Assembly: GCA_035759925.1 (NCBI GenBank)
Contig: DASTTY010000044.1
Span: 1 to 64,000, forward strand
Direction of reading: 5' to 3'
DNA length: 64,000 nt
DNA from: RHKX01 sp035759925
GTDB lineage: Bacteria > Actinomycetota > Thermoleophilia > Solirubrobacterales > 70-9
Positions 15,489 to 25,184 of the stretch are shown here, piece by piece. The first letter of the stretch is position 1. Each line of letters begins with the position of its first letter. The notes beneath the pieces were generated by a model, which saw nothing but the letters and a program-made list of their open reading frames with translations, did no database searches and was not told the DNA's origin. The position numbers and the translations under genes are program-made.

Positions 15489-17479
15489 GTGGCGTCGGGC
15501 TCCCGGGTTGCGACGATCGTGCCGGCGGCGTCGACCTCGGCCCGCCAGCCGGTGGGGACGAGGAAGGTCGTCCCTGGCAACTCGAAGACGCAGGGACCGG
15601 CGAGCGCGAAGCCGGGCGGTGGCTCGCCGGCGACGGTCTCGACCTCGACCTCGGCTCCGTCGAGGTGCGCGGTCCGCGAGGAGCGCCGCGGCTGGCGGGC
15701 TCCTTCGGCGGTCGGCTCGAAGTCGGTGAGCGGCTCGCGGGCGGCGAGGCGGATGTTGACCAGCTCGACCGCGCCGCCGTCCTCGCGGTAGCCGTAGCGC
15801 CGCTCGTGTTCGGCTGCGAACTCCTCCACGAGCGCTCCCGGGTCGGGACGGAGCGGCGCGTCGACCGGGATCTCGAACGACTGTCCGCGGTAGCGAAGCT
15901 CGTAGGTGGCCTCGAGGGTCGCCTCCCGATCTGTCTGATCGTGCTCGAGGCCCTCGCGGGTCGCATCGACCGCGGCGGCGATCCCGGCGGCGGTGAGATC
16001 GGCGCCGGTGATCATCACCGTGCGCGTCGTGTCGCGGCGGCGCTCGGCGCAGACGAGCCCGAGCGCGGAGAGGACCCCGCCGGAGCGCGGGCAGAGGATC
16101 CGATCGATGCCGAGCTCGGCGGCGATCGCGGCGGCATGCAACGGTCCGGCGCCGCCGAACGGCAGCAGGTCGAACCGGCGCGGATCGATCCCGCGCTCGA
16201 CGGTGATCACCCGCAGCGCCCGGAGCATCTCGTGGTTGGCGACCTCGTGGATACCGGCGGCGGCCTCGATCAGGCCGAGCCCGAGCGCGTCGGCGAGCGC
16301 GCCGACGGCGGCCTCGGCGGCGGCGCGATCGAGCGCGACCCCGCCGGCGAGGCCGGCCCCGGGATCGAGGTAGCCGAGCAGCAGGCTCGCGTCGGTGACG
16401 GTCGGCTCGGTCCCTCCCCGGCCGTAGCAGGCCGGTCCCGGCTCGGCTCCGGCCGACCGCGGTCCGACCCGCAGCGCCCCGCCGCGGTCGCGCCAGCCGA
16501 TCGAGCCACCGCCGGCGCCGACGGTGTGGACGTCGACCATCGGCAGCTGGATCGGGCGGCGGTCGAACTCGCGCGCCTCGGTCCGGCCGACGCGGCCGTC
16601 GGCGACGACGCTGACGTCGCAGGACGTGCCGCCCATGTCGAGGCCGAGCGCGTCGCCGCTCCCCGAGGCCGCGGCGATCAGCCCGGCGCCGACGGCTCCC
16701 CCTGCGGGTCCACTGAGGACGCTCCACGCTCCCCCCGACGCAGCCCGCTCGGCATCGGTGACGCCTCCGGACGACTGCATGACCAGCGGTCCCGGCACGC
16801 CGAGCTCGCGGCAGCGCTCGGCGAGCCGCCTCAGGTAGCCGCCGAGGAGCGGCGAGAGGTATGCGTCGAGGACTGTCGTCGCGCAGCGCTCGTACTCGCG
16901 AAAGCGGGGGAGGACCTCCGAGGAGACCGAGACGTGGAGGCCGGCGAATCGCCGGCGGAGCGCCGCGGCGAGGCGGCGCTCGTGGGAGGGGTCAGCGAAC
17001 GAGAAGAGCAGGCAGATCGCGACCGACTCCGGCTCCAGGCGGGCGACCTCGTCGCCGATCCGCTCGATCTCGGCGTCCTCGAGCGGCGTGATGACGCCGT
17101 CGGGGCCGATCCGCTCGCGGGCGCCGATCCGCAGCCCGGCCGGAGCGAGCGGGGCCGGCCGGTCCTCGCAGAGCCGGTAGAGCGAGGGACGGTCCTGGCG
17201 GGCGATCTCGAGCAGGTCGGTGAAGCCCGCGGTCGCGATCAGCACGGTCCGGGCGCCGCGCCGTTCGAGCAGCGCGTTCGTGCCGACGGTCATCCCGTGC
17301 GCGAACCGTGTCACCGCGGCGGGCTCGGCGCCGGCGGCGGCGATCACGGCCTCGATCGCGGTGGCGACGCCGCGGGACTGGTCGTCCGGCGTCGTCGGGG
17401 CCTTCGCGGTGTGGATCCGCCTGCCGTCCGTGAGGACGGCATCGGTGAAGGTTCCGCCTACGTCGACGCCCAGCAGCAC
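15485..17479 (-). CDS. hyuA: Hydantoinase A / oxoprolinase subunit
   Basis: This 664-aa protein is an ASKHA-fold ATPase: 'VLLGVDVGGTFTDAVL' (phosphate 1), 'THGMTVGTNALLE'-like 'RFAHGMTVGTNALLERRG', 'LGLDMGGTSCDVSVV' and 'DVHTVGAGGGSIGW'. It activates the cyclic substrate with ATP, and HyuB completes ring opening. GTG at 17479 is the only start that preserves the N-terminal strand. It lies 25 bp downstream of a small Cys/His protein gene on the same strand and upstream of hyuB. Confidence 0.92.
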   Translation of the reverse strand: MLLGVDVGGTFTDAVLTDGRRIHTAKAPTTPDDQSRGVATAIEAVIAAAGAEPAAVTRFAHGMTVGTNALLERRGARTVLIATAGFTDLLEIARQDRPSLYRLCEDRPAPLAPAGLRIGARERIGPDGVITPLEDAEIERIGDEVARLEPESVAICLLFSFADPSHERRLAAALRRRFAGLHVSVSSEVLPRFREYERCATTVLDAYLSPLLGGYLRRLAERCRELGVPGPLVMQSSGGVTDAERAASGGAWSVLSGPAGGAVGAGLIAAASGSGDALGLDMGGTSCDVSVVADGRVGRTEAREFDRRPIQLPMVDVHTVGAGGGSIGWRDRGGALRVGPRSAGAEPGPACYGRGGTEPTVTDASLLLGYLDPGAGLAGGVALDRAAAEAAVGALADALGLGLIEAAAGIHEVANHEMLRALRVITVERGIDPRRFDLLPFGGAGPLHAAAIAAELGIDRILCPRSGGVLSALGLVCAERRRDTTRTVMITGADLTAAGIAAAVDATREGLEHDQTDREATLEATYELRYRGQSFEIPVDAPLRPDPGALVEEFAAEHERRYGYREDGGAVELVNIRLAAREPLTDFEPTAEGARQPRRSSRTAHLDGAEVEVETVAGEPPPGFALAGPCVFELPGTTFLVPTGWRAEVDAAGTIVATREPDAT

Positions 17480-17504
17480 CGGCCCATTACATCGGGCCGG
17501 AGGG

Positions 17505-17957
17505 TCAGGCGACCAGCTCGAGCTCCTCGGCGCGGGCCCGCTCGCCCCCGCCGATCGGCAGGTCCTCCTCGAGGTGCTTGTGGGACGGGCAGTAGTCGCG
17601 CCCCGGCAGCGGCTCCCGCTGGCACGGCGTGCCGCGGCGCGTGTGCGCCTTGCACTCGCGCTCGACGAGCTGGGCGAGCTCCTCCGGCGGTACCTCGTCG
17701 AGATAGCGGAGGGCGAGCTTGACGTTGCGGTCGACGACCTGGAAGACGAACAGCTGCTCGCTGATCGGGAAGTGGCCGCGCAGCTCCGTGAACAGCGCCT
17801 TCGTCGGCCGCGCGAAGTAGCGGCGGTCGTTGAGAAGTCGCCGCATCGTTCCCTCGCAGGCGCTGAGGATCTGCTGCTTGCTCGCGCATCCGGCGTTGCT
17901 GGTGTCCGCGATCCTCGGGGCAAGCTCCCGATAGATCGATCGGCTGAATTGATACAT
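17505..17957 (-). CDS. Uncharacterised protein with a C-terminal Cys/His zinc-binding-like motif
   Basis: This 150-aa protein begins 'MYQFSRSIYRELAPRI' at the ATG at 17957. A longer frame exists upstream but is not convincing. The C-terminus holds 'CKAHTRRGTPCQREPLPGRDYCPSHKH', a C-x8-C-x10-C-x2-H pattern resembling short zinc knuckles found in many bacterial proteins of unknown role. The middle part is helical. It is the first gene of a likely transcript with hyuA and hyuB. No function can be assigned. Confidence 0.75.
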   Translation of the reverse strand: MYQFSRSIYRELAPRIADTSNAGCASKQQILSACEGTMRRLLNDRRYFARPTKALFTELRGHFPISEQLFVFQVVDRNVKLALRYLDEVPPEELAQLVERECKAHTRRGTPCQREPLPGRDYCPSHKHLEEDLPIGGGERARAEELELVA

Positions 17958-18044
17958 GGGCTCCCTGAACCTTTCCTGGTCCGCGGTTACCCCCCCGCGC
18001 ACGGAAGTGTGACGGTTGCCACATTGATTCCGCATCTAGCGACG

Positions 18045-19550
18045 TTAAGTCTGCGTTAAGCCCGCATTGACCGGCAACGGGGGCCAGCGATCGAGCCGGA
18101 GCGTCCCGTCCGCCGCGACGACGCTGTGGCGAAGGTCGAGCTCGGGATCGACGAGCGGCCGGTCGCTGCGCCGGTGGACGCCCCGCGACTCCCTCCGGGC
18201 CAGTGCCGCGGCGGCGATCATCCGCGCCAGCGGGTAGGGGTCCTCGCCGAGGCGGGCGAGGCGGGACGGGTCGCGAACCGGGCCTGCGAGCTCCCAGACG
18301 GCCTTTCTCGTCGCGTCGGTCGGCGCCGGGAAGGAGGGCTCGGGATCCGGGTCCGGGGGCGAGGCGTCGCCGCCGACGGCGAGTGCTGCGCCGGCCGCCC
18401 TGGTGCCGAACACGAAGCACTCGCTGAGCGAGTTCGAGGCCAGCCGGTTGGCGCCGTGGAGGCCGGTGCAGGCGGCTTCGCCGACGGCGAGCAGGCCGGG
18501 CAGCGTCGTCCGGCCGTCGAGGTCGGTTCGGACGCCGCCGATCAGGTAGTGGGCGGCCGGCGCGACCGGCACCGGGTCGAGTTTCGGGTCGATGCCGAGC
18601 GAGCCGAGCGTCCGGGTGATCGTCGGGAACCGCTCGAGCGGGACCGGGCGCAGGTCGAGCGCGACAGCGGCGGTCCCGTCGGCGGCCATCCGATCGATGA
18701 TCGCCGCCGTCACCTGATCGCGCGGCGCGAGCTCGTCGGTGAATCGGCGCCCGTCGGCGTCGAGCAGGAGCGCTCCCTCGCCGCGGACCGCCTCGGTGAT
18801 CAGCCAACCGTCGAGCCGTCGGCCGGGGAGCGCGAGCGCCGTCGGGTGGAACTGGCAGAGCTCGAGGTCGGCGAGCTCCGCTCCGGCACCGTGGGCGAGG
18901 ATCGCGCCGGCGCCGATCGCGCCGCGCGGGTTCGTCGAACGCTCCCAGAGCGCTGCGCCGCCGCCGGTGGCGAGGACGGTGGCGAGCGCGCCGATCGGGC
19001 CGCGGTCGGTGAGGACCCCGTGGCAGCGCCGGCCCTCCGACCAGAGCGCCAGCGCCGAAGCATCCTCGAGTACCTCGATCCGCTCGTGCCCGGCGACCAG
19101 CTCGGCGAGCCGGCTGGTCAGGGCGCGGCCCGTCTCGGCTCCCCCGGCGTGGACGATGCGGCGTGCGGAGTGGCCGCCCTCGAGCCCGAGCGCCAGCTCG
19201 CCGCCGGCGTCGAGGTCGAACTCGACGCCGCGCCGCATCAGCGCCTCGACCGCGGCCGGAGACTCCTCGACGAGAACCTCGACGGCGGCCGGGAAGCAGA
19301 GGCCGCGCCCGGCGTTGAGCGTGTCCTCGGCGTGGCGGGCTGGGGAGTCGTCGGGGGCGATCGCCGCGGCGAGACCGCCCTGCGCCCGGAAGCTCGCCGT
19401 CTCGGTCAGCGGCTTTCGGGACACGACGACGACCCTGCCGCCCGCCTCGGCCGCCTCGAGGGCGACGTGGAGCCCTGCCGCACCGCCGCCGACCACGGCA
19501 ACGTCGGCGGTCCCGTTCGATCCCGGCTCATTCGCGTGGCTGCTCGGCAA
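18045..19550 (-). CDS. nadB: L-aspartate oxidase
   Basis: This 501-aa flavoprotein has the FAD-binding 'VAVVGGGAAGLHVALEAAEAG' (about residues 17-37), 'SFRAQGGLAAAI', 'GGHSARRIVHAGG', 'QFHPTAL' and 'GLHGANRLASNSLSECFVFG'. These are signatures of NadB within the succinate dehydrogenase/fumarate reductase flavoprotein family. It oxidises aspartate to iminoaspartate in the first step of de novo NAD synthesis. NadA and NadC are not in the window. It is divergent from the HDAC-family gene, with only 25 bp between starts. Confidence 0.92.
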   Translation of the reverse strand: MPSSHANEPGSNGTADVAVVGGGAAGLHVALEAAEAGGRVVVVSRKPLTETASFRAQGGLAAAIAPDDSPARHAEDTLNAGRGLCFPAAVEVLVEESPAAVEALMRRGVEFDLDAGGELALGLEGGHSARRIVHAGGAETGRALTSRLAELVAGHERIEVLEDASALALWSEGRRCHGVLTDRGPIGALATVLATGGGAALWERSTNPRGAIGAGAILAHGAGAELADLELCQFHPTALALPGRRLDGWLITEAVRGEGALLLDADGRRFTDELAPRDQVTAAIIDRMAADGTAAVALDLRPVPLERFPTITRTLGSLGIDPKLDPVPVAPAAHYLIGGVRTDLDGRTTLPGLLAVGEAACTGLHGANRLASNSLSECFVFGTRAAGAALAVGGDASPPDPDPEPSFPAPTDATRKAVWELAGPVRDPSRLARLGEDPYPLARMIAAAALARRESRGVHRRSDRPLVDPELDLRHSVVAADGTLRLDRWPPLPVNAGLTQT

Positions 19551-19575
19551 GGCGGCAGTACCGTATCCGCAGCCG

Positions 19576-20589
<1,014 letters not shown>

Positions 20590-20607
20590 GGACCTCGCGC
20601 TCGCTGC

Positions 20608-22308
20608 TCAGCCGGACTCGCCGGCGCGAGCGTCCCGCTCGGCCTCGGCGCGGATCGACTTGGTCTGATCGCGAAGCCAGTCGGCGGCCGCCTGCCGGAC
20701 CTCGCTGATCGCGGCCGCCGCCTCGGCCTCGAGCTCGCGCGAGTGCTCCTCGGCCTCCCGGGCCTTCGCCTCGGCGGCATCCACCTTCGACTGGACGTCC
20801 TTCTCGGCCTGCTTGGCGGCGGCGATCGCGTCGCTCAGCTCCTCCTCGCGGTCGCGCATCCGCTCGGCCACCGCTGCCTCGGCGACGGCCCGCGCCTGTT
20901 CGGCGTCGATCTCGGCCTGCCGCTGCGATTCCTTGCGCAGCTTCACCTTCTCCTCCTCGAGCGCGCGCTCGGCAGCGCTGACGCGCTCCGCCGCCTCGAT
21001 GGCCTGGCGTTCGATCTGACCGAGGCGCTCGTGGGACTCGGCGACGGCCGTCGCTCGCGCCTCACGCTCCTGCTGCAGCTCGCGCTCGCGCTCGCCGAGC
21101 AGCTCCGAGAAGCGTTCCTCGGCCGCCTTCCTGGCAATCGCCACCTCGGCGTGGACGCGTTCGTCGGCGTCGGCCTCCGCCCGGGCGATCCGCTCGGCCG
21201 TCTGCTTCTCGGCGGCGACCAGCGCCCGCCGCTCGAGCTCCCGCCGGTGGGGCTCGGCGTTTCGCTCGGCCTCGGCCTCGAGCTCGGCCCGAGCGGCATC
21301 GATCCGCCGTTGGACCTCCTCGCCGGCAGGTCCCTCCAGCGCTTCCCGGCGGCCGCTGTCGCGTGCCTCGGCCACCCGCGCATCCGCCTCCTCGCGGGCG
21401 AGTTGAAGCTCGCTGCGCAGTCCCTCCGCCTCGGCTCCGCTGGCCGCGGCGTCGGGGTTGTCGGCAGCCGCGGCCGCCTCGGCGCGAATCCGCTCGACCT
21501 CCTCACGGACGCGCTGCTGCGCCTCCGCCTTCAGCTTCGTCACCTGGCCGCGCAGCCACTGAGTCGCCTGCTCGCGCGCGCGGGTCTCGACCGCCTCCTT
21601 CTCGGCGGCGATCTCCGCTGCGCGCTCCTCGGCCTGCTGGACACGCGCCTCCGTTTCGCGGAGCCGTGAGGCGAGGTCCTCGATCTCGGCTCGGGCGCTG
21701 GCCTTCTCCTGCTCGAGGTTGCGCTCGAGCGCGATGATCTCGTCGTGCGATCGGATCTCGGCCACCCGGGCGGCCTCGTCGGCTGCGACCCGGATCCGAT
21801 CGCCCGTGTCGCCCGCCTCCTCGCCTTCCGCAGCCGGCTCCTCCTCGGGTCCCTGCTCCGGCTCGGATGCGGCTTCGGCCTTCGCGACCGGGCCGGGCTC
21901 CGGCTCGGCTTCGGCCCGCGGCTCGGCTCCCGGCTCCGGGTCGGCTTCCATCTCGGCCCCGTCTTCCGGCTCCGCATCCCTTTCGAGCGGCTGCTCGGCG
22001 CTCGGTGGCTCCGGCTCCCGTCTGCGCCCGGCCACGGGCGAGGGCGGCGCCCACTCGGCGGTGCCCGTGTCGGGCTCGATCACGACCGGTCGCGGCTCGT
22101 CGTTGTTCTCACCGTTCGTGTCGGCCTCGGGGACCTTCTCCCAGTCGCCGGTGCCGTAAGGATCCCGCGCGTGCGGCGCGGACTCCGGGGCGCGGTTGCC
22201 GGTCCAGGGGTGAAGGGCGGTTCCGGGGTCGTCGACGGGCTGCGATTCCGCAGCGGGTTCATCGTCGCGCTTGCCCTTGCGACCGAAGATCCCTCTCCAA
22301 CGAGCCAT
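20608..22308 (-). CDS. Large Glu/Ala/Arg-rich coiled-coil protein
   Basis: This 566-aa protein starts 'MARWRGIFGRKGKR' (ATG at 22308). An acidic Pro/Glu/Ala-rich region covers about residues 20-180. A nearly continuous coiled coil of about 380 residues with heptad-like Ala/Glu/Arg spacing follows. Two related segments, 'ATQWLRGQVTKLKAEAQQR' in the middle and 'AADWLRDQTKSIRAEAERD' at the end, form an internal repeat. There is no signal peptide or transmembrane helix. A filament, scaffold or polar-growth role is possible but unproven. It converges with the HDAC gene and is divergent from the pilin gene. Confidence 0.75.
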   Translation of the reverse strand: MARWRGIFGRKGKRDDEPAAESQPVDDPGTALHPWTGNRAPESAPHARDPYGTGDWEKVPEADTNGENNDEPRPVVIEPDTGTAEWAPPSPVAGRRREPEPPSAEQPLERDAEPEDGAEMEADPEPGAEPRAEAEPEPGPVAKAEAASEPEQGPEEEPAAEGEEAGDTGDRIRVAADEAARVAEIRSHDEIIALERNLEQEKASARAEIEDLASRLRETEARVQQAEERAAEIAAEKEAVETRAREQATQWLRGQVTKLKAEAQQRVREEVERIRAEAAAAADNPDAAASGAEAEGLRSELQLAREEADARVAEARDSGRREALEGPAGEEVQRRIDAARAELEAEAERNAEPHRRELERRALVAAEKQTAERIARAEADADERVHAEVAIARKAAEERFSELLGERERELQQEREARATAVAESHERLGQIERQAIEAAERVSAAERALEEEKVKLRKESQRQAEIDAEQARAVAEAAVAERMRDREEELSDAIAAAKQAEKDVQSKVDAAEAKAREAEEHSRELEAEAAAAISEVRQAAADWLRDQTKSIRAEAERDARAGESG

Positions 22309-22475
22309 CGGCCGCCGCAGGTTACGCGATCGGAGGCGTTCGCCGGACGGCGATTTCACAGTGTCGGCACTGCGACTCCGAGGATCGGCACACGGCGGCC
22401 TTGATCGGTCTTTCTGCCGGGCGAAGCATCGATGCGGTCAATCGAACCGGCATCGCGCCGGGAAGGGAGTCAGCG

Positions 22476-22730
22476 ATGTACGCATTGTTCGGTCTCGTCC
22501 ACTGCCGGGCGGCGAACGCCGTCACCGGGGTGCGCAGCCGCCTCGCGTCGGAGTCGGGCCAGGGAACGGTCGAGTACGTCGGCCTCGTCCTGCTCGTCGC
22601 GGCCCTGATGGGTGGCATGGTCGCCGCCGTCGGCGGCCTCGGCAGTCTCTCCGGAATCGGGAAGGAGCTGGCTGAGGCGATCACCAAGAAGATCATCCAG
22701 GGGGTCCAGAAGATCACGTTCGGCGGCTGA
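22476..22730 (+). CDS. Flp/class III-type pilin-like small protein
   Basis: This 84-aa protein starts at ATG 22476 behind a strong GGAAGGGAG ribosome binding site. It contains 'ESGQGTVEYVGLVLLVAALMGGMVAA' (about residues 28-53): a prepilin-peptidase-like G|Q junction with Glu at +5 followed by one hydrophobic helix, as in Flp/Tad pilins and actinobacterial pilin-like proteins. The C-terminus is short and amphipathic. It would be processed and assembled at the membrane. No Tad machinery genes are in this window. Confidence 0.8.
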   Translation: MYALFGLVHCRAANAVTGVRSRLASESGQGTVEYVGLVLLVAALMGGMVAAVGGLGSLSGIGKELAEAITKKIIQGVQKITFGG

Positions 22731-22731
22731 G

Positions 22732-22759
22732 CCGGCGGAGCGGTCGCCCGCTCCGGCGG
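22732..22759 (+). terminator. Hairpin after the pilin gene
   Basis: An almost perfect 12-bp GC stem (CCGGCGGAGCGG / CCGCTCCGGCGG, one mismatch) lies between the pilin stop and rph. There is no T-tract. It could terminate or protect the very abundant message expected for a pilin. Confidence 0.4.
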
Positions 22760-22787
22760 GCGGCCGCCGATCTGGGAGACTCCCCGC

Positions 22788-23516
22788 GTGGCCGCGGAGG
22801 GAAGAAGCTACGGGCGCTCGTCCGCTGAGATGCGCCCGGTCACGATCGAGCCCGGCTTCGTTCGCACCGCGCACGGCTCGGCGCTGATCTCGATCGGCGA
22901 GACGCGAGTCATCTGCACCGCTTCGATCGAGGAGGAGGTCCCGCGCTGGCTGCGTGGTCGCGGCGTCGGCTGGGTTACGGCGGAGTACGCGATGCTCCCC
23001 GCCTCGACGGGCGAGCGCAAGCAACGGGATTCGAAGCGGGGTCGGCCCGACGGCCGTTCGATCGAGATCCAGCGGCTGATCGGCAGGGCGCTCCGCGTCG
23101 TCGTCGACTTCGAGGCGCTCGGCGAGCGGGCGGTCTGGATCGACTGCGACGTCCTCCAGGCCGACGGCGGCACCCGCTGCGCGTCGATCACCGGTGCCTA
23201 CGTGGCGCTCGAGCTCGCCCTCGCCGAGCTCGTCGCCCGCGGCGAGCTCGGATCGCTGCCGCTCACCGGCACCGTCGCCGCGCTCAGCGTCGGTGTCGTC
23301 GACGGGGCGTCCCTCTGCGACCTCGACTACGGCGAGGACTCGCGCGCCGAGGTCGATGCCAACGTCGTCATGACCGGGGACGGCGGACTCGTCGAGGTCC
23401 AGGCGACCGCCGAGCAGACGCCGCTCTCTCGTGCCTCCCTGGACGAGCTCCTCGCCCTCGCCGAGGGCGGCATCGCTCGGCTCCGCGGCATCCAGACGGA
23501 GGCGACGGGGGCGTGA
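22788..23516 (+). CDS. rph: Ribonuclease PH
   Basis: This 242-aa protein starts with GTG. It has the RNase PH fold: 'RPVTIEPGFVRTAHGSALISIGETRVICTASIEE', 'GWVTAEYAMLPASTGERKQRD', 'LIGRALR' and 'IDCDVLQADGGTRCASITGAYVAL'. It trims the 3' ends of tRNA precursors using phosphate. It overlaps rdgB by 4 bp (GTGA), the common rph-rdgB pairing of actinobacteria. Confidence 0.95.
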   Translation: MAAEGRSYGRSSAEMRPVTIEPGFVRTAHGSALISIGETRVICTASIEEEVPRWLRGRGVGWVTAEYAMLPASTGERKQRDSKRGRPDGRSIEIQRLIGRALRVVVDFEALGERAVWIDCDVLQADGGTRCASITGAYVALELALAELVARGELGSLPLTGTVAALSVGVVDGASLCDLDYGEDSRAEVDANVVMTGDGGLVEVQATAEQTPLSRASLDELLALAEGGIARLRGIQTEATGA

Positions 23517-24112
23517 GCGGGCGACCGCTCGGGCGGTCGATCGTCGTCGCCACCCGCAACCCTCACAAGCTCGAAGAGCTCGGCGAGATCCTCGCCGGCT
23601 TCGAGCTCGAGCCGCTCCCCGACTCGGTCGAGCTGCCGCCCGAGGACGGCGATACCTTCGCGGCGAACGCGCTCGGCAAGGCCCGCGCGGCTCACGAGCA
23701 GACCCGCCGGGCGGCGATCGCCGACGACTCCGGAATCGCCGCCGCCGCGCTCGGCGGCGCCCCCGGCGTTCGCTCGGCCCGCTACGCGGGTGAGGATGCG
23801 ACCGACGCCGAGAACCTCGACCTCCTCCTCGCCGAGGTCGGCCGGACCGGCGACCGCGCCGTCGCCTACGTCTGCGTGATCGCCTACGTCGACGAGGACG
23901 GCGCCGAGACGCTTCGCGAGGGGCGCTGCGACGGACGGCTCGCCGAGAGCCCGCGCGGGGACGGCGGTTTCGGCTACGACCCGGCGTTCATCCCCGACGA
24001 TCTCGGCGATGGCCGGACGATGGCCGAGCTCAGTCCCGTGGAGAAGCATGCGATCTCGCATCGGGGGCGCGCTGCGCGGGCACTGATGGAAGCGATCGGC
24101 CCGCGGCGATGA
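23513..24112 (+). CDS. rdgB: XTP/dITP diphosphatase (RdgB/HAM1)
   Basis: This 199-aa HAM1-family protein has 'IVVATRNPHKLEELGEIL' at the start, 'EDGDTFAANALGKARAA', 'IADDSGIAAAALGGAPGVRSARYAG' and 'GFGYDPAFIP'. It hydrolyses non-canonical purine nucleotides such as XTP and dITP to monophosphates and so keeps them out of DNA and RNA. It is coupled at both ends by 4-bp overlaps, to rph upstream and to a cation efflux gene downstream. Confidence 0.95.
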   Translation: MSGRPLGRSIVVATRNPHKLEELGEILAGFELEPLPDSVELPPEDGDTFAANALGKARAAHEQTRRAAIADDSGIAAAALGGAPGVRSARYAGEDATDAENLDLLLAEVGRTGDRAVAYVCVIAYVDEDGAETLREGRCDGRLAESPRGDGGFGYDPAFIPDDLGDGRTMAELSPVEKHAISHRGRAARALMEAIGPRR

Positions 24113-25014
24113 CCGCGACGCGGACCGGAGCGGCGTGGCTCTCGGTCGTCTCCAACTGCGTCCTGATCGTCCTCAAGGTCATCGCCGGCGTCCTCACCGG
24201 CTCGATCGCGATCCTGACCGAGGCGATCCACTCGGCGATCGACCTGGTCGCCTCGCTGATCGCGCTCGTCTCGGTCCGCGCGGCCGAGGCTCCGGCCGAT
24301 GCCGACCATCCCTACGGTCACGAGAAGGCCGAGAACGTCGCCGCGGGCGCCGAGGCGATGCTGATCCTGCTCGGCGCGGTGATCATCGTCGCCGAGGCCG
24401 TGCGACGGCTGATCAATGGCTCCGAGGTCGATTCGATCGGGATCGGCATCGCGATCATCGCCGGCTCGATCGTCGTCAACCTGATCGTCTCCGGCTATCT
24501 GTACCGCCGGGCCCGCGAACTCGAATCGCCGGCGCTCGAGGGCGATGCCGCCCACCTGCGAGCCGATGCGCTGACGTCGATCGCCGTCCTCGTCGGGCTC
24601 GTCCTCGTCGAGGTGACGGGAGAAGCGTCGTTCGACTCGATCGCCGCGCTGCTCGTCGCCGGCGCGATCGTCGCGACCGGCGTGCGACTGATGCTCCGCT
24701 CGGGACGGGTGCTGATGGACGAGGCCCTGCCGGAGCCGGAGATGGACTTGATCGAGGAGGTGATCGCGACTGCCCGGCCTCCGGAGATGGCCGGCTACCA
24801 CCGGCTGCGCGGCCGCCGAGCGGGGTCGCGGCGGCATGTCGATCTCCACGTCCAGTTCCGGTCCGGGACGAGTCTCGAGGATGCGCACCGCGAGGCGCAT
24901 CGCCTCCGCGACGCGATCGAGTCGAAGTTCAGCAACTGCGACGTCCTGATCCACGTCGAGCCCGAGGAGTCCTACCGCCCCGGCGAGGGAACCGGCCCGG
25001 GCCGCGAAGGGTAG
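24109..25014 (+). CDS. Cation diffusion facilitator family transporter
   Basis: This 301-aa protein has six predicted helices. The CDF metal-site motifs are visible: 'AIHSAIDLVAS' in helix 2 (HxxxD) and 'LRADALTSIAVLVG' in helix 5. A C-terminal cytoplasmic domain starts around residue 210. 'HPYGHEKAENVAAG' is the typical CDF loop. It exports divalent metals such as zinc, iron or manganese against protons. The ATGA overlap couples it to rdgB. Its TAG stop coincides with the left end of the second REPIN-like repeat. Confidence 0.92.
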   Translation: MTATRTGAAWLSVVSNCVLIVLKVIAGVLTGSIAILTEAIHSAIDLVASLIALVSVRAAEAPADADHPYGHEKAENVAAGAEAMLILLGAVIIVAEAVRRLINGSEVDSIGIGIAIIAGSIVVNLIVSGYLYRRARELESPALEGDAAHLRADALTSIAVLVGLVLVEVTGEASFDSIAALLVAGAIVATGVRLMLRSGRVLMDEALPEPEMDLIEEVIATARPPEMAGYHRLRGRRAGSRRHVDLHVQFRSGTSLEDAHREAHRLRDAIESKFSNCDVLIHVEPEESYRPGEGTGPGREG

Positions 25015-25177
25015 ATGATCGATCCCGAACCCCCACGCACGCGGATGAACCACCCGACGCTGCGCATCTCATCGTCCTCGTCGGCTCACGGCCTTTCAGG
25101 CCGCTTCGCCTCCTGCGTCCTCGATCTGCTTGGTCCGGCGGTCCCCCGCGCACGCGCGGATTCGGAATCAACCATCT
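25013..25177. repeat. REPIN-like repeat, copy 2
   Basis: This 165-bp element has the same length and orientation as copy 1 at 905-1069. The two differ at four isolated bases over the first 145 bp or so, and only the last 25 bp are clearly divergent. It has inverted AGATG...CATCT end units and a GGCCT-TTC-AGGCC hairpin in the spacer, where copy 1 has TCC as the loop. It begins at the AG of the TAG stop codon of the cation efflux gene. Confidence 0.8.
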
Positions 25178-25184
25178 GGATCGG

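Noticed and set aside
17958..18035. Upstream extension of the Cys/His protein to 18035
   Set aside because: The extra residues show no conserved character, and the ATG at 17957 opens directly into a plausible helical N-terminus.
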